A stretch of DNA of 64,000 nucleotides from Sisyra terminalis (GCA_958496175.1 OY292275.1:40439701-40503700), one strand, 5' to 3'. Counted from the first letter of the stretch, positions 1-11,904 are shown. Translations and numbers: made by a program. The notes: generated from the sequence alone by a model not told the origin.

Positions 1-387
1 AATAAAATTTTACATGTGGAAACTTTATGATTTAAACTTTATCTTTAATATTCGAGCTTTAGTAGGTACTTGTTAAAAGTAACTTCATTACCAACAAATT
101 TTACTACTCAAACGTAATGAAAATTTATACTTTTAAAAAAAATATTCGCAGTTTATCAATAGACTATGAACGTTGAAAAAGATCTAAACATAATTTTCCA
201 TAATTAGTCTTCCTTATTTTTGTGACCCCAAATTTGAAAGACTCCAGGTTCAAACAGGTCACTACCAAAGAGTATAATAATTTTTTTATTCTTTTTACAT
301 CTTTTATACATTTAACTTTCCTGTATACTTTTCGACAGTTTTTTGGATTCCAAATACTTCAACTTAATTGATCATATGTGTCTAGGT
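1..387. other. Intergenic, no gene seen
   Basis: AT-rich sequence with short A and T runs and no open frame that resembles a protein. Nothing else recognised. Confidence 0.6.
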
Positions 388-560
388 CAGTGTTTTTAAA
401 CTAGGGGGGACTCTCTATAGGGCTCTGGAGCTCCTACCAGGGAGCCGCGAAATAGTTAAAATAATAACTACTAATGGTTCATAAATAAGTACTGTTGGTC
501 ACTAAAGTTTAAAGTTTTTATGGAATGAAGTCGTGGTATGAAAAAATTTGGGAAGCACTA
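388..560. mobile_element. hAT-like non-autonomous element (MITE)
   Basis: About 173 bp beginning CAGTGTTTTTAAACT and ending AAATTTGGGAAGCACTA. The end reads TAGTGCTTCCCAAATTT on the other strand, so the termini are imperfect inverted repeats of the CAGTG...CACTG type usual for hAT transposons. The interior is GC-richer than the surroundings (GGGGGGACT, GGGAGCCGCGAA), as in many hAT-derived MITEs. The flanking 8-mers GTCTAGGT and GTCTTAAT agree at 5 of 8 bases and may be a decayed 8-bp target duplication. No transposase is encoded. The family assignment is inferred from the termini only. Confidence 0.4.
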
Positions 561-3500
561 GTCTTAATAATTGCTCCAAAAACTAAAATAACAAAATAAC
601 TCTGCAGTTTAAATTATATATATTTTCAGTTTTGTGAAAAGGAATTATTAATACAATATAAATCCAGTATTACAAAAACGACCCATAGATTAATTATCTA
701 AATGTGTGAAAGTAAACTATATATACAATTTTTGTTTGATATTAACACGTTAAAATCAAAAAGGATAATTCAACATAAAAAAGTTATTCTTTTGGAATTA
801 CAAATGTGGTATTTATGTTACGTGGAACTTTTATATTACATCTTTAATCCATTTATTATCTCTTTTATAAAACTATATCCGCAGAAAATTAACGTTGAAA
901 ACAGAATACATACACATGAAAACTACCTATTTATAAATGCTAGTTATTAAACCTTTTCTGTTACTATATACTATCACAATATGGCTTAAAACTAAAATAA
1001 AGGAAAAATATTTAAAACTGAAAGTTTTAATATATTGTTTTGTCAAATCAATTCATATTAAAAAGCGTTGATTCAATATGAAAAAATAAAAACAATAAAA
1101 AAGCATGTAGACGTTGAATCTGTGATATGGCAGAGAAATAAGGACTGCTTCACAGTAGCTTTTTTATTTCTCGATATTTTCTTAATTAATTGTAAGTGTA
1201 AGTGTTTTCTTAACACATTTTTATTTTGAAAACTTTTATATATTCTATTGTTGGCCGCACTGCTTTAAAGTAAAAATGTGTGATAGAAACTGTGCTTTTT
1301 TATTTTTAACATGAAAGATGAGATCAATGCTTTATCTAGAAAATAAATTATATTTTTATGTATATTCCAAAAGTTTATGTAAAAATAGGATATCGCAACT
1401 TGATAATCATACCTCTAGCCACAAGCATTGGCTTATAACAGTATTAAAATTTGTATTTTTGCTCCTTAAACAATGATACTTTTGCAAAGCAATCAGTTAA
1501 GAACTTGTTTAAATTTTTTGGAAACTTTGAACCTATATTTGTATTTTTTTTGCAAACAATATTTGCTGGTAAAAAACTTTAATTAATTCTTGCTAAGTGA
1601 CTTGTCCGTAAAATATGAAACTAATATTTTTGCAGAACACTAAACACACTAATGAAAAGAAACTAACAAACATACGTATGTACAAAGGAATTAATGTATT
1701 TAATGATTTCCCAGCGGGTTTTGTGAAATTGTTTCATAAATTTCACACACTTGTGTGGCAAATTACGAAATAATATCACAAACTCATACAACTCTAACGT
1801 TTTTAATTATAATTTAAAAATGTGGTTCACTAACAAAAACAGAGTTCAAAGTGGAAAATTTTCAATCAACTCAGCTTATTTGCAAAAAATACGATTATGA
1901 AAATTTCGAATATAACACTATTTTTCATAGAGCTTTTATAGAAACTGTTCACTCACATGAAAGTATGAATGTATATTTTTCATAAATGTTATCAAACAGC
2001 ACATGTTATTCATTTTTACAATTACCAAATAAATAAAGTCTAGTTTAGATACTACATTTATTATCTATGATAAAAGAATCGATTTCATTGTAAATTATTC
2101 AAAGGGAATCTAAAAATTACACTCATGCTTTAACTTTTAATGAGGTGTACAGTTATAGACGTTTGACAAATGTTTTTGAGAAAAAAATCATCGTCAGAAA
2201 AAAAAGTTTTTTCATTCAATATATTGCGTGATTTGGTTATTGGTTCTCAACTAAAAGACAAAACGTTTTACGTAGATACTTTCCAAATTCTTTGCATGAA
2301 TAACTTATAACTCATCCCAAAACTATAGCGAGATTTGAATACTGATCATTCGATTCATGATAAAGCTCTTCAAAGTTGAAAAACTATTATGTATTTAACA
2401 GTAACAGCACTAAGCATGCAGAACTGCAAAGTTTATAACTTGGAGAACTGAATTTTATGTAACAGTGCTTATTACATTACAAGTGATTTCTATAATATAA
2501 ATCAACTTACAAAAGTTTTGATTTCAATCAATACAAAACTGTTGAGGAAAACTAAATCTTCCAAGTTATAATAAAGATAATATTGATGCTTTCATTCAGT
2601 GTACTTCATACAATCGAAATTCAACTTAGTTATGAAATTTATTGATTAAATCGACACTTTTATCAGAAATATACTCTATTAATAGAAAAAGATTATTTCC
2701 TTAAATAGCGAAATATCTTTTATAGACATATATATACTATTATTTATTGATCAATAAAACAATATTGCTATAAAGTATATATTTATTTTTTTCTTAAAAA
2801 TCTCAAAATATTTATTCATATGAGAAATATAATTACTTATTTTGAAAATATATTATAAAAAAAATGAAGAAACGAGTCTTCGTCTTAAAAGAGATATAAT
2901 GGTATAAAAAAAACATTTTGGAAAAGAAATATGAAAAAATTTGAAAAAATGATGCATAATTAACAACAGTCAATTTCCAAATAAAATATATTGATGTTCT
3001 AGAAATGTGTCCAAGTTAATAATGGAGTCTAGAAAAAATTCAAAACACTCTGTAAATATACATATCTCTTGCTTGGATATTTTATATTGGACTATAATAT
3101 CGTGTATATATAATAATATATTTTGATATAAAAAGATAAATCAATGGGAAAAAATTACTAAAAAAAATATGTAAAATACTGTAAGGATAAAAATATTTAA
3201 AAAAAACGACATGCTTGATTACCATGTGTCTTGTATATCTTATTGTAATCATTTATGTTAAAATAAAAACTTATATCTGTATAAAAATAGATTTTCTCAA
3301 AAAGCAAAAAGTGGTTCGATTTTTTGCATTTTTCTCATTTCAGCTGCTATGGAAATTGATGGAGTAGAGAGGATTTACCAGATGTCATTATTATGGACTC
3401 AAAATTGTTATAAATGGAGCCAGGAATATTATCTATTTTTTTTTTTATTAGAAATTGAGTTGCATAAATTTTTCCATTTACTTTGATATTGATATTTTCA

Positions 3501-3714
3501 TAGTCATTAGAAACTATATTGGAAGGTAAGTATTTCTAAGTCCTTTTGAAAGCATTTATTAAATGACAGAAAAAGTAAGAGATATCAAATTTTCTATATC
3601 ACGAAAAAACCATGAGAAAGGTAAGTAGTTACTTTAAGAAGTTTGAAACATAATTATTTTTTCCTTAAAGTTATAAAAAAAATAGTTTTCAAAAACATTG
3701 AAACACTTTATAAA
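561..3714. other. Intergenic, no gene seen
   Basis: More than 3 kb of AT-rich sequence. The longest open frame (82 codons at 702-950) has AT-driven composition, no recognisable motif and no splice context, so I do not call it a gene. Many A and T runs. No repeat unit or RNA gene recognised. Confidence 0.6.
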
Positions 3715-3778
3715 TTGATAAAACAATAATTAGAAGATTGATAAAACAATAATTAGAAGATTGATAAAACAATAATTA
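3715..3778. repeat. 23-bp tandem repeat, 2.8 copies
   Basis: The unit TTGATAAAACAATAATTAGA plus AGA (23 bp) occurs exactly at 3715-3737 and 3738-3760. A partial third copy follows at 3761-3778. The perfect identity suggests a recent local duplication. No function apparent. Confidence 0.9.
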
Positions 3779-4289
3779 TTTGAGACAAATGTCAGATAAA
3801 ATGTTGGTTTCTTTAAATACTAATTCCAATTTTAAATGCAAAAAATAAGGTAGTATGAAATTTTTCTGAAAAAAGATAATGCTTGGATTTTAATTTTGAA
3901 AGTTTTTAATATTTTCTTTTACTCTTTTGCTTACTCTAATTGCTTATTTTACGTTAGAGAATTTCAGAACAATGATTTATCTCCAAGAAAATTGGACACC
4001 TGTTTAGATCATTATTTCTTTTAATATCTACTTACTCCCATCACAAAGAAAAAAAATACACTTATTAGCGTGTAAACAACCTTAAAGTTACTAAATAATT
4101 CTAAGATTAATATTACTGAAAATGGGTTATTTTTTGCCAAAATAACGAAACCTTAAATTTCAAACGATGATTGTTTTAAGTTCTTGTCGGTTAAATTAAT
4201 TGAAATTAATATATCTTGATAAAAGGTAGATCTCGTTAATTGTTGACGATTTTAGAAATTGAATAACTTTTTGGATTCATTTTTTTTTT
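3779..4289. other. Intergenic, no gene seen
   Basis: AT-rich sequence between the 23-bp tandem repeat and the Helitron remnant. Its right part could be further decayed Helitron sequence, but I cannot read helicase homology there. Confidence 0.4.
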
Positions 4290-4329
4290 ATTTGAAATAG
4301 ATTGGAGCATGCGGATGGTATAAACTTTC

Positions 4330-4738
4330 CTGTGGGGCTCCTTAGTAAACTTAATCCTCGTCTTCCCTCTAATAAACTTATTCTGAAAGTAGGGAAGTCT
4401 CACGTTCTGAAATCTCAATCCACCAAAGCTATGCAAAGGAAGCAGGTTCCTGGCAGCGTTCGAAGTGAATAAGTGTCTATACCTCGGATACCATTTATAC
4501 CGTCAGAGTATTCATTCGAGTTCTAAAAACTACAGTTCCCGTTAAGCTATGTTTCGCCATAACAATAAATAAAGCACAGGGTCAATCACTGAAAGCAGCG
4601 ATAACTAATTTCAGAGAGGACTACTTCCTACATGGCCAGTTTTATGTGGCCTATTTGGGAGTGAATTCACCTAACACCCTGGTGTCATTAGTACCTGAAA
4701 GAAAAACCTGGAATGTCGCATATAAAAAGGATCTTTAG
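4330..4738 (+). pseudogene. Helitron PIF1-like helicase, broken
   Basis: Several frames together read as the C-terminus of a Helitron helicase. KLILKVG at about 4368-4393 resembles the usual LKVGxPVMLLRN block. NLNPPKLCKGSR follows at about 4410-4446 in another frame, then PRIPFIPSEYSFEF and a stop near 4490-4525. After one more frameshift comes VKLCFAITINKAQGQSL, continuing to HGQFYVAYLGVNSPNTLV and ending in NVAYKKDL at the TAG at 4736-4738. TINKAQGQ and HGQFYVA are hallmark helicase motifs V and VI of the family. At least two frameshifts and one nonsense codon show it is dead. Confidence 0.8.
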
Positions 4739-5011
4739 TTGAGTACTTCTTTATGTGAAGATACTTTTTCTTTATGTTAAGATACTTTTATTGAATATTA
4801 TTTTATTACTGCATCAAAATCAATTATGCGGCTATGTAGATTATTAACAACAAAACGTATTAGAACAAGAAAAACAGGTAAATATTTTTGAAATATTTCC
4901 CTATAGAAGTTCATTAACAAACAATTTACTTAAAAATGTGAGTACCCTATATGTAAAATATATACACTAAAAGAAATATTCCAACCATAAAATCTAGATT
5001 TCATAATTCAT

Positions 5012-5038
5012 CCCACGAAGCGGGTGGGTGGTAACTAG
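5012..5038 (+). other. Helitron 3' hairpin and CTAG end
   Basis: CCCAC and GCGGG flank GAA, forming a 5-bp stem with one A-C mismatch. An alternative pairing is CCCAC with GTGGG. CTAG follows 6 bases after the last hairpin-forming G run. This matches the known 3' end structure of Helitrons and gives the right edge of the element. Confidence 0.6.
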
Positions 5039-5939
5039 TTAAAAGTATAAGTATGTGTTTAATAATAACTATAATAAAAATTGAAAATGTGCAGCAATAT
5101 TATCGATATCAATGATTCAATTTTCACAAATCAATTTTAAGTGAAACGACGTTCACCGGTTCGTCTTGTATAAATATATATCTATAAATTTATGCCAAAA
5201 ACTATTATCAAAAATTATATATACCATATGAGCTCACGTATTTGGTGCATTTGCTTATCAAGTATACAAAAAATGTGTTATACCATATGCACGGTAAAGG
5301 AGAAGAAATACCAAAAGAATATCTTTGATGTTCTCAACATTAAATAAAAGGTTTTTTATCTTCGACAAATGCAATTACAATTAGTTTTGTTGTTAACGCT
5401 AGTAATAAAATCCATTTTGATGTTTAAGTGAAGTTAATACCACAATGTAATGATATTTAGGTCAAAATTAATTGGATATTTTCCTCTTGAATTTTCATTC
5501 TTTATTCATCAAATAGGTAAGTATTGTCCTCCATAACAATGGCATAGTAAAACATACTTTCATTAAACGAATAAACACTATTATGAGTGCATTAACGACC
5601 CTTAGAAATACTCGAAAGCTGCAAGAAATAATAACGCAAACACTCAATTGGTGTATTTAAAAAGAAATGTTTTGAAAGTGATTATTTTTTATGAGATTCC
5701 TCTCGTATAGAATAAGAATTGAAAATGGTTGTTTCCATATTTAGATTGTTTTCCAGTTTGAAATTTAGAGTTTGTGCACTGTACGTGTCCTACTTTCATG
5801 CTATGAGCATTTTTATAATAAATTTCTTTCTTTTGTTCATGGGAGGCTTTTATTATTTTCTTCTTTTGTGTTTGATAAAGCATAATTTCCTAAGTAAAAA
5901 TTTCTTAAACAATACTTGAATTTGTCGGTGATCGCGCCA
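5039..5939. other. Intergenic, no gene seen
   Basis: AT-rich sequence. Short open frames on both strands between 5689 and 5919 overlap one another and show no family motifs, so they are not called as genes. Confidence 0.5.
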
Positions 5940-6525
5940 CGTAAGGAAAAATAAAGTTGCATTCGGTAAAAGCCTCGAAATTAGGTCATCCCTGTTACTG
6001 ACACGAGGTATATGTTTGTCTACAATACCGGAGGTAGTAACAGTTGCAACAGTGTTACGATTAGTAAAGCGACTGACAGAAACCGGGAAAATCAGGTCGT
6101 CAACCTGGTCCCCAGTCGTCAAATGACCTATAAAATTATAACAGCCAAATTATAAGACTATAAAAGCATTATTGCTCATTTTAAAGATGCATCCACTTAA
6201 AAATGTACAAAAGCTCTAAAAGCTTTTCCACATAAAACCGTAGGCCTCAAATTCTAAATATCATAGTTACACATTAAATGTTAGTAAATGAACTTTCCTA
6301 AATTAACATTTACTTCAATTTTAAACTAAAAATCGATTAAAAGTTTGGCTAATTTTTGTTTAAAATCGTCCCGGATGAGCAATGAATGTCATTTATGTGA
6401 TTTATTTTGACAAGACTAGGAGTATTGAAAACGACAAACATCGTCTGGCGCCGGTATATTGATGTTCCACATTGGTGTGTAAAATTCGCTACGAAAGTTC
6501 AGTACCCTTCAATTCTTTTTGAATT
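5940..6525 (+). mobile_element. Degraded DDE transposase (Tc1/mariner-like)
   Basis: Two GC-richer blocks read like the two ends of an insect transposase with an HTH domain. Block one (about 5950-6121) is open in one frame and includes VLRLVKRLTETGKIRSS, close to the helix-turn-helix pattern TILRWVkrFrETGs common in insect elements. Block two (about 6370-6525) has DEQ followed by TRLGVLKTTNIVWR and HWCVKFATKVQYPSILFE. This resembles the DEAHFxLxGxVNKQNxRxW and WCALxxxGIIGPyFFE stretch of such transposases. Stops and frame changes lie between and within the blocks, so it is inactive. The match is by eye and the family name is tentative. Confidence 0.4.
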
Positions 6526-7753
6526 GGTTATCATAAGAAATATGAAGCAAAAAATTAAAAATAAAAATACGGTAAAGCTTTCGTCTTTGAAAACATAAAA
6601 AGTTACTTTCTTATAATAAATCATTTAAAACTTATACAACTAGATATGAAATGTATAAGATGAAAAAATTAAAAGCTCAATCAAGATCGGGATAAAAGTT
6701 ATTTATGTACCCAACAGTTATATATAAGTTATATTTTTGTATCTAAAAACTTTAATATTTTTTTTTAAATTTGTGGTATAATTCTAAAAAAGTCTCAAAT
6801 ATCGACACTAGACAAAGTATTTCGTATTTTATTTATTCTTAAGTAAGTTATAATCATTTTCTTCCATTTTTTAACGGAAAATAATACTTTCGAGTTTTGG
6901 TAACTTGAATTATCTTTTTTCAACGTCCCTCTGTAGGGTTCTTATTATAATCCTTCAAATCAATATATATTAGTCAACTTTATTCGTTATGAAATTTGAA
7001 CTCAAGATTTAGTGGCCCTAAAGGCGTCTTTTTACTTTTATAGACCATCAGAAACTTTTTTACTTATCTTTATCAATCTATAAGCAGTATAAAACAAAAT
7101 CATCATCTGCTGTCTGTGTATCTACTTAATTCTTCTAAGATAGTTTCGTTTAATACTAAAAGATGGAAAAAAGCAGTTTTGATACACCTACGTTATCGTA
7201 TAAGAACATTACTCATTCAAGGATGAATAAAACTTTGAAAATATACCTGAATGTTTAACAATATCCAACATAAATTGCTCAATTAGAACAATTATTGTTT
7301 AGAAAGAAAAAAAACCGGTACGGTCATGGAACCTTCTCCAGGAACTAAATTACTAATGCTTTTTCTTCTTCTCCGAATGTCGTTGGATATAACATGTGTA
7401 GATTTTACTTTTTGTTTTATATTTGTTTTTTTCAAGCCAAATTACGTAAAGGGACGAATTTAAGAATCAAAAAGCTCAATTTAATATTTAAAAAAAAATT
7501 ATTGACTATTATATATACAAAATATATAAACATATACAAAATACTTAATTATATAAAAATAAATTCTATAATAAATAAAAAAAATATAGGATAATTATGA
7601 GTTAACAAAATAGGATCAATTTATTTTCTGCTTTTGCTTAATAGCTGGCTTAATTTCCCATGTGATTAAATTTAATTTAATTTTACTTTAGAGAATTTTC
7701 TTTCTTTGGTGGTGATACTTTCTAAATATTTGAATCAGGTCACATGTTACATT
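6526..7753. other. Intergenic, no gene seen
   Basis: AT-rich sequence with A/T homopolymers. The 66-codon frame at 7394-7594 is almost entirely Lys, Ile, Asn and Tyr, as expected from AT-rich noncoding DNA. Confidence 0.5.
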
Positions 7754-7915
7754 TAGTCTAGTGGTACTGGTAATTAAGTGGTCAAAATGGGTTTGAATCT
7801 CGTATTTTATTGGAATCGAATCTCATATCGAGCGAATATTCGATATTTCTCGATTTACAGATTTTTATTAACCCTAGAGTCACTATAGACCTTGGCAGTT
7901 ATAAAGCGACGGTAA
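7754..7915 (+). mobile_element. SINE-like element with tRNA-type promoter boxes
   Basis: TAGTCTAGTGG at 7754-7764 fits the RNA polymerase III A box (TRGCNNAGYGG) with one mismatch. GGTTTGAATCT at 7790-7800 is a near B box (GGTTCGANNCC). The spacing is shorter than in a true tRNA and no cloverleaf folds, so this is a tRNA-derived SINE head rather than a tRNA gene. The downstream part, from TTTACAGATTTTTATTAAC near 7854 to GCAGTTATAAA near 7905, recurs at about 21749-21800, which supports a dispersed repeat. Confidence 0.4.
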
Positions 7916-8195
7916 ATAATGATAGTACAAATTATAGCATGTTACATTTTTAGTTGTATACTCTTCACGTTGATCTAGGGAGGGGGGTCTCTATACAAAA
8001 TTCCCGTGATTTTTATTTTTCGGTATTTTTATTAATCCATAAATTTCTTCGACTATATTACATAGTTTGCAAATTCCTTTCCATCTATGTCAATAGTACC
8101 AGGTCAATCGCCTCAAAATGCAAGTTCTCCTGTTTCGCCTATTTCTCCAGATAACTCTTCTTTTTTTTTTGAAAGATATTTATCGATTTTTTACA
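7916..8195. other. Spacer between two retroelement fragments
   Basis: No host gene seen. The 66-codon plus-strand frame at 7954-8154 overlaps decayed repeat sequence and has no known motif. Some of this may belong to the LINE fragment that follows. Confidence 0.4.
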
Positions 8196-8480
8196 ATTCA
8201 CTCTATTGATCAAAATCCTTCGACCAGTCGATGAAACACAGGCATATTTCCTGATTCTTTAGCATCCCTCATTCGTTTTATTTTTCTATAACCAAATTGA
8301 TTCTCATCCAGCACCTTTTCTAAGCCGCATTTCAATCTTCTGTTTAGTATTTTGGTAAAACTTTAACAGTGTAGGAGATGAAACTGATTATCCTTTGATC
8401 ACTGTACTTCTTTGTGAGAGGTTTCTTTTTCAAGCCTCTAATTGTACCATCCATAAAGTCTAAAGACAATTTTTTGTATA
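8196..8480 (-). pseudogene. LINE reverse transcriptase fragment, broken
   Basis: Read on the minus strand, three overlapping frames make a reverse-transcriptase palm region. The first is KPLTKKYSDQRIISFISYTVKVL. It shifts frame to KILNRRLKCGLEKVLDENQF GYRK, and then to CLCFIDWSKDFDQ followed by a stop. RxISxxSxxxKVxxKILNRRL, ExQFGFRxGxxTRDA and FIDxxKAFD are the typical RT blocks 2, 2a and A of non-LTR elements. The second D of the A block is present (FIDWSKDFD). At least two frameshifts show it is dead. The order and spacing fit a non-LTR element of the kind widespread in arthropods. The clade is not determined. Confidence 0.65.
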
Positions 8481-10854
8481 GTTAATGTTCCTGATTGCTT
8501 TTACTAGGGAATATAAAAAATGTTATTCCTAATTAAATTAGGATTTATCATCAAATTTTTTATTTTATTTTTATTGCTGATAATTTTAGTTCTTTTGAAG
8601 CTTTAAAAAAGCTATGATGTTTATCATTACGTAATCATCTTTTACAACTTTTCACTTCAAAGTTTGACATTATATGCTTTATTATAACTGACTTGTTACT
8701 TTAATTATTTCATGTAGCATGAACAATAATGCACTTTTAAATTTTCTTTTAAAAGGTTCTAAGGTAAATGATTTCTATTTCAAACAATTATTAGCGCAAA
8801 TAGACTCTCTACCGCAAATAGACCAAAATAACAAGCCCTAGATACATATATAGTTTATGAATATTTCTAAAATATATATTAAAAAATGTATTCAAAAATC
8901 TCAATATTTCATAACTTCAATTCAAAGAGAGAACTGTGCACTTATTTCTAGACACTCCCACGCATATACACACAGCGTACCTTATTTTGTTACATGACGA
9001 TAGCTATCAAATCACAATGCAAACTTAGTTTCAATACTTCCAATAATATTTTATACGCCGTAAAACAACCGTAATAAGTTATTCTTTAACTAGATTAACA
9101 TTAAGAAAATTTATAATATGTAAGCCTTCATTTATATATATCAAGCCTCCATATATATCAAATAAATTAAATAAATATATTAAATTTAAAACAATTATCG
9201 AAGTTAATACTTTTCCAATTTAAGCCAAGAAGTATTATTTTCCTACTTGACAGTTATCGTTTATTTTTTAAATATCCTGGACTCCAGAAATTAGTTTTTT
9301 TAAAGCTGCGATATTTGTCGAATTTCGAGATAGATTATTTTTTATATAAACCAAGATATTTCGTATAAGTGTAATATGTTTACGAAAATTGGCAGCAAAA
9401 TAAAGTTACTGAAAATAATTAAAAAAATATTTCAATTATTGAACAAATTATATCTTCTTTGTTATTGTTTTGATTTGAAAAAATAAAGACGTACCTATGA
9501 ATTATTAATATTATGATTTTCTTTCAATTTTGAACTGAAATTAAATTCAAAGCTTGTTGTAAAGTATAAGAGCGGTTGTATGTTTTAATGGTATATTTAA
9601 TGTATATGTAACTTTAATGTTATGTAACTTTACACTCCCAATGAAACCAACCTCTGACTTTTAGCTTTATCCCTTATTAAGTATCTAAATTATAATTTAT
9701 TCATGTTTTTCGTGCGAATAATTATACAGATGCCTTTCACATATTATTTCTTTAAATCAAAATATTGAAACAATTATTTGATAAAATTATATTCAAATAT
9801 TCATATATTCAATAACTGAAGGAGTCCGGGACATTTGAAACACATTTTAATAGATTGTATACATTATCATTTCTATTTAATTTATAATAATTAAATTTAC
9901 TTTTCCCTGTCGTTTATTTAAAGAGATACAAAAATATTGATACTTTTTATTTCGACAAGTATTGAGAAACGTTCAGTTCTTATTTCATATTTACCTTTAT
10001 TTACTTTTTTCTTTTCTTCGATACTAAAAACTTTCCGATGGATTATTATGTGTTTTCTAGTGTTTTGGTCAATATTTGAATTCTGCGCAGGTTGTATCCT
10101 AGTTTATTTCTTGTTCCGCCCCAGTTCATTTCTTTTTCGTGGCAAAGCTTTTGGAAACAGTTTAATCATATATTTTATATGCTTGGGTTTCCTTGATTAT
10201 TGGTGGATAAATATGTAACTATACCAAATATTTCTTGAATATGTCTAATCAATTCTGATATATTATAACAGCGACAATTTTTTCAGGACTCCCTAAAAAC
10301 ACTGTTTCTGGACCCAACTAATCAATTATTTGGAAAGGATAAGACACTTTTTAAAAAAAACCCTTCATATGGTTCAATTTTCTGGCACTTATTTTTTTTT
10401 TTTGGAAATGGTTTTATTAGAAATGTACAAATATAAAATTAGAGATCATTTTTTGATATTCACATGTAATTTAATCATCCGATCCTATATTATTCATCAA
10501 CTGACGAATCTATATGTTATGCACCAAAATATTCGAACAATGATGGTTAAATATCACTAAATATTGCCTGAAGAAGTTGTTAAATCGATATTAATAAAGC
10601 GTTGCATCAATTTAAAAATTTAACATCGAATTATTTATTATATCGAAGTTCCCGAAAACGTTCAACCAATATCATAATAACATGGATGAAATTAAAGTAT
10701 TCAACATGCAGATATACAAATTTTTATTCAATTTTTTCCCAGTTTTTTTACACAAACTCCATGATAGTGCAGTAAGTATAAGTGAGCTGTTTAGGTACTT
10801 TTGAGTCCAGTAACCTATCTCCTAAATGGTGACACTAAATTATGGCGCTGTTTA
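8481..10854. other. Intergenic, no gene seen
   Basis: AT-rich DNA. The frames at 9937-10218 and 10330-10560 are hydrophobic, Phe/Ile/Tyr-rich readings of AT-rich sequence without start context, splice sites or motifs. I do not support them as genes. Confidence 0.5.
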
Positions 10855-11222
10855 TATTCTTATCTGCTTGATATCTTTTAATCTATTTCGTACTTTGCTG
10901 TCGTTGAGCAAGTTTAGTGCCAAGGGATGATTCTCTAATTTCTTCAGATATTTATAATTTCATTTTTAGATCTCTTCCTTTATCTACCGTTTTAATTCGT
11001 AGATCCTCGTGTATACGGGCGTTATTTATGTACCACGGTGCTTGGAGAATAACTCTTAGGAGTTTTGATAGGTATCTCTATATCATGTCAATACTTAACT
11101 TTGGGGTTGTTCCCCGGAGTTATACCCCATGTGTTCGGACTGGCTTCAAAATCACTTTATTAAGCAGTAGTTTACTCTGTAGTACTCGATCTCTTACCTA
11201 TAAGCCAATACTTTTTTTTTGT
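10855..11222 (-). pseudogene. Jockey-type non-LTR retrotransposon RT C-terminus, broken
   Basis: On the minus strand one frame reads SIGL, stop, VRDRVLQSKLLLNKVILKP, then VRTHGV, stop, LRGT, then LSKLLRVILQAPWYINNARI and HEDLRIKTVDK. This is the conserved tail of Jockey-clade polyproteins (SxLSLxNKLLLYKxxLKPIWTYGIQLWG ... SKxLRxIxxAPWYVxNxxIHxDLxxxTV). At least four in-frame stops but no frameshift were seen in this part, so decay is mainly by point mutation. The 144-codon plus-strand frame over the same bases is its antisense shadow. Confidence 0.75.
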
Positions 11223-11904
11223 TTCAGGTTTCATTGGGTTCTTATTATTTTTATAAGTGTCGTCCATTTTAACATCCTATTAAGATACCAAGATATTTAT
11301 TCCCATATAATCGATATAGTGGGCATATTAAGAATCGACATACTTTTTTGAACTAATCAATATATTAAGACTTTACACACCTAGTAAGTTATTAAAATTT
11401 CAAATGCAAAACTGAAAACTTGTCTATTCTGTAGGCTTCTCGTATATAGTATAATTTGTTGGTAATTAGCTTACTGTTCACTCGATATAGCGACACGGTT
11501 GTGTTTTTTTTTTTACTTCCGAAAAGTATTAATAGATATCTTTAATTTAATTGGTATCGAAATTGTTTAGACAGTAAAAATTCCAAAAAAAGATATTTTG
11601 CTAGTTATATTTGCTAGGATATAAAATAAAGTTCAACTTAAACCCCGATAGAGCGTCGCGTCGCAACTACGACGTGTTAATTTGGTAGCCATTATTACAT
11701 GGTGTATCTTAAAAGCTATATCTAATACCAATTATAATATATACGTGTTTCCTTTAAATAATTTGTACATTTTATGTTTTATTAAGATTATTTGTGTTCT
11801 ATTATTTAGTATTTAATGGGTTTTATATCATAAGCTGGTCGTTTTGAGTACTCGTTTACGCGCTTTAATTCATTGTTACGGCAAACCCGGTCTCAGCTAG
11901 GGAC
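11223..11904. other. Intergenic, no gene seen
   Basis: AT-rich sequence with a slightly GC-richer patch at 11641-11700 (GTCGCGTCGCAACTACGACG). No feature recognised. Confidence 0.4.

Larger units (their letters stand above)
4290..5038 (+). mobile_element. Helitron remnant with 3' terminus
   Basis: A decayed rolling-circle transposon. The left part encodes the C-terminal end of a PIF1-type Helitron helicase (described separately). About 270 bp after its stop lies a typical Helitron 3' end: a short GC hairpin at 5012-5028 (CCCACGAAGCGGGTGGG), then CTAG at 5035-5038 followed by TT. Helitrons characteristically end in a hairpin plus CTRR and insert at AT. The 5' end and the Rep domain are not visible. 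The right boundary is the better supported one, and the left boundary is only where homology becomes readable. Confidence 0.65.

Noticed and set aside
702..950. 82-codon plus-strand frame
   Set aside because: Composition fits AT-rich noncoding DNA, with no motif, splice context or neighbour support.
9937..10560. Frames of 93 and 76 codons that look hydrophobic
   Set aside because: Phe/Ile/Tyr-rich readings arise from T-rich DNA. No signal peptide logic or family resemblance.
10917..11351. 144-codon plus-strand frame
   Set aside because: It is the antisense of a minus-strand Jockey-type RT relic.
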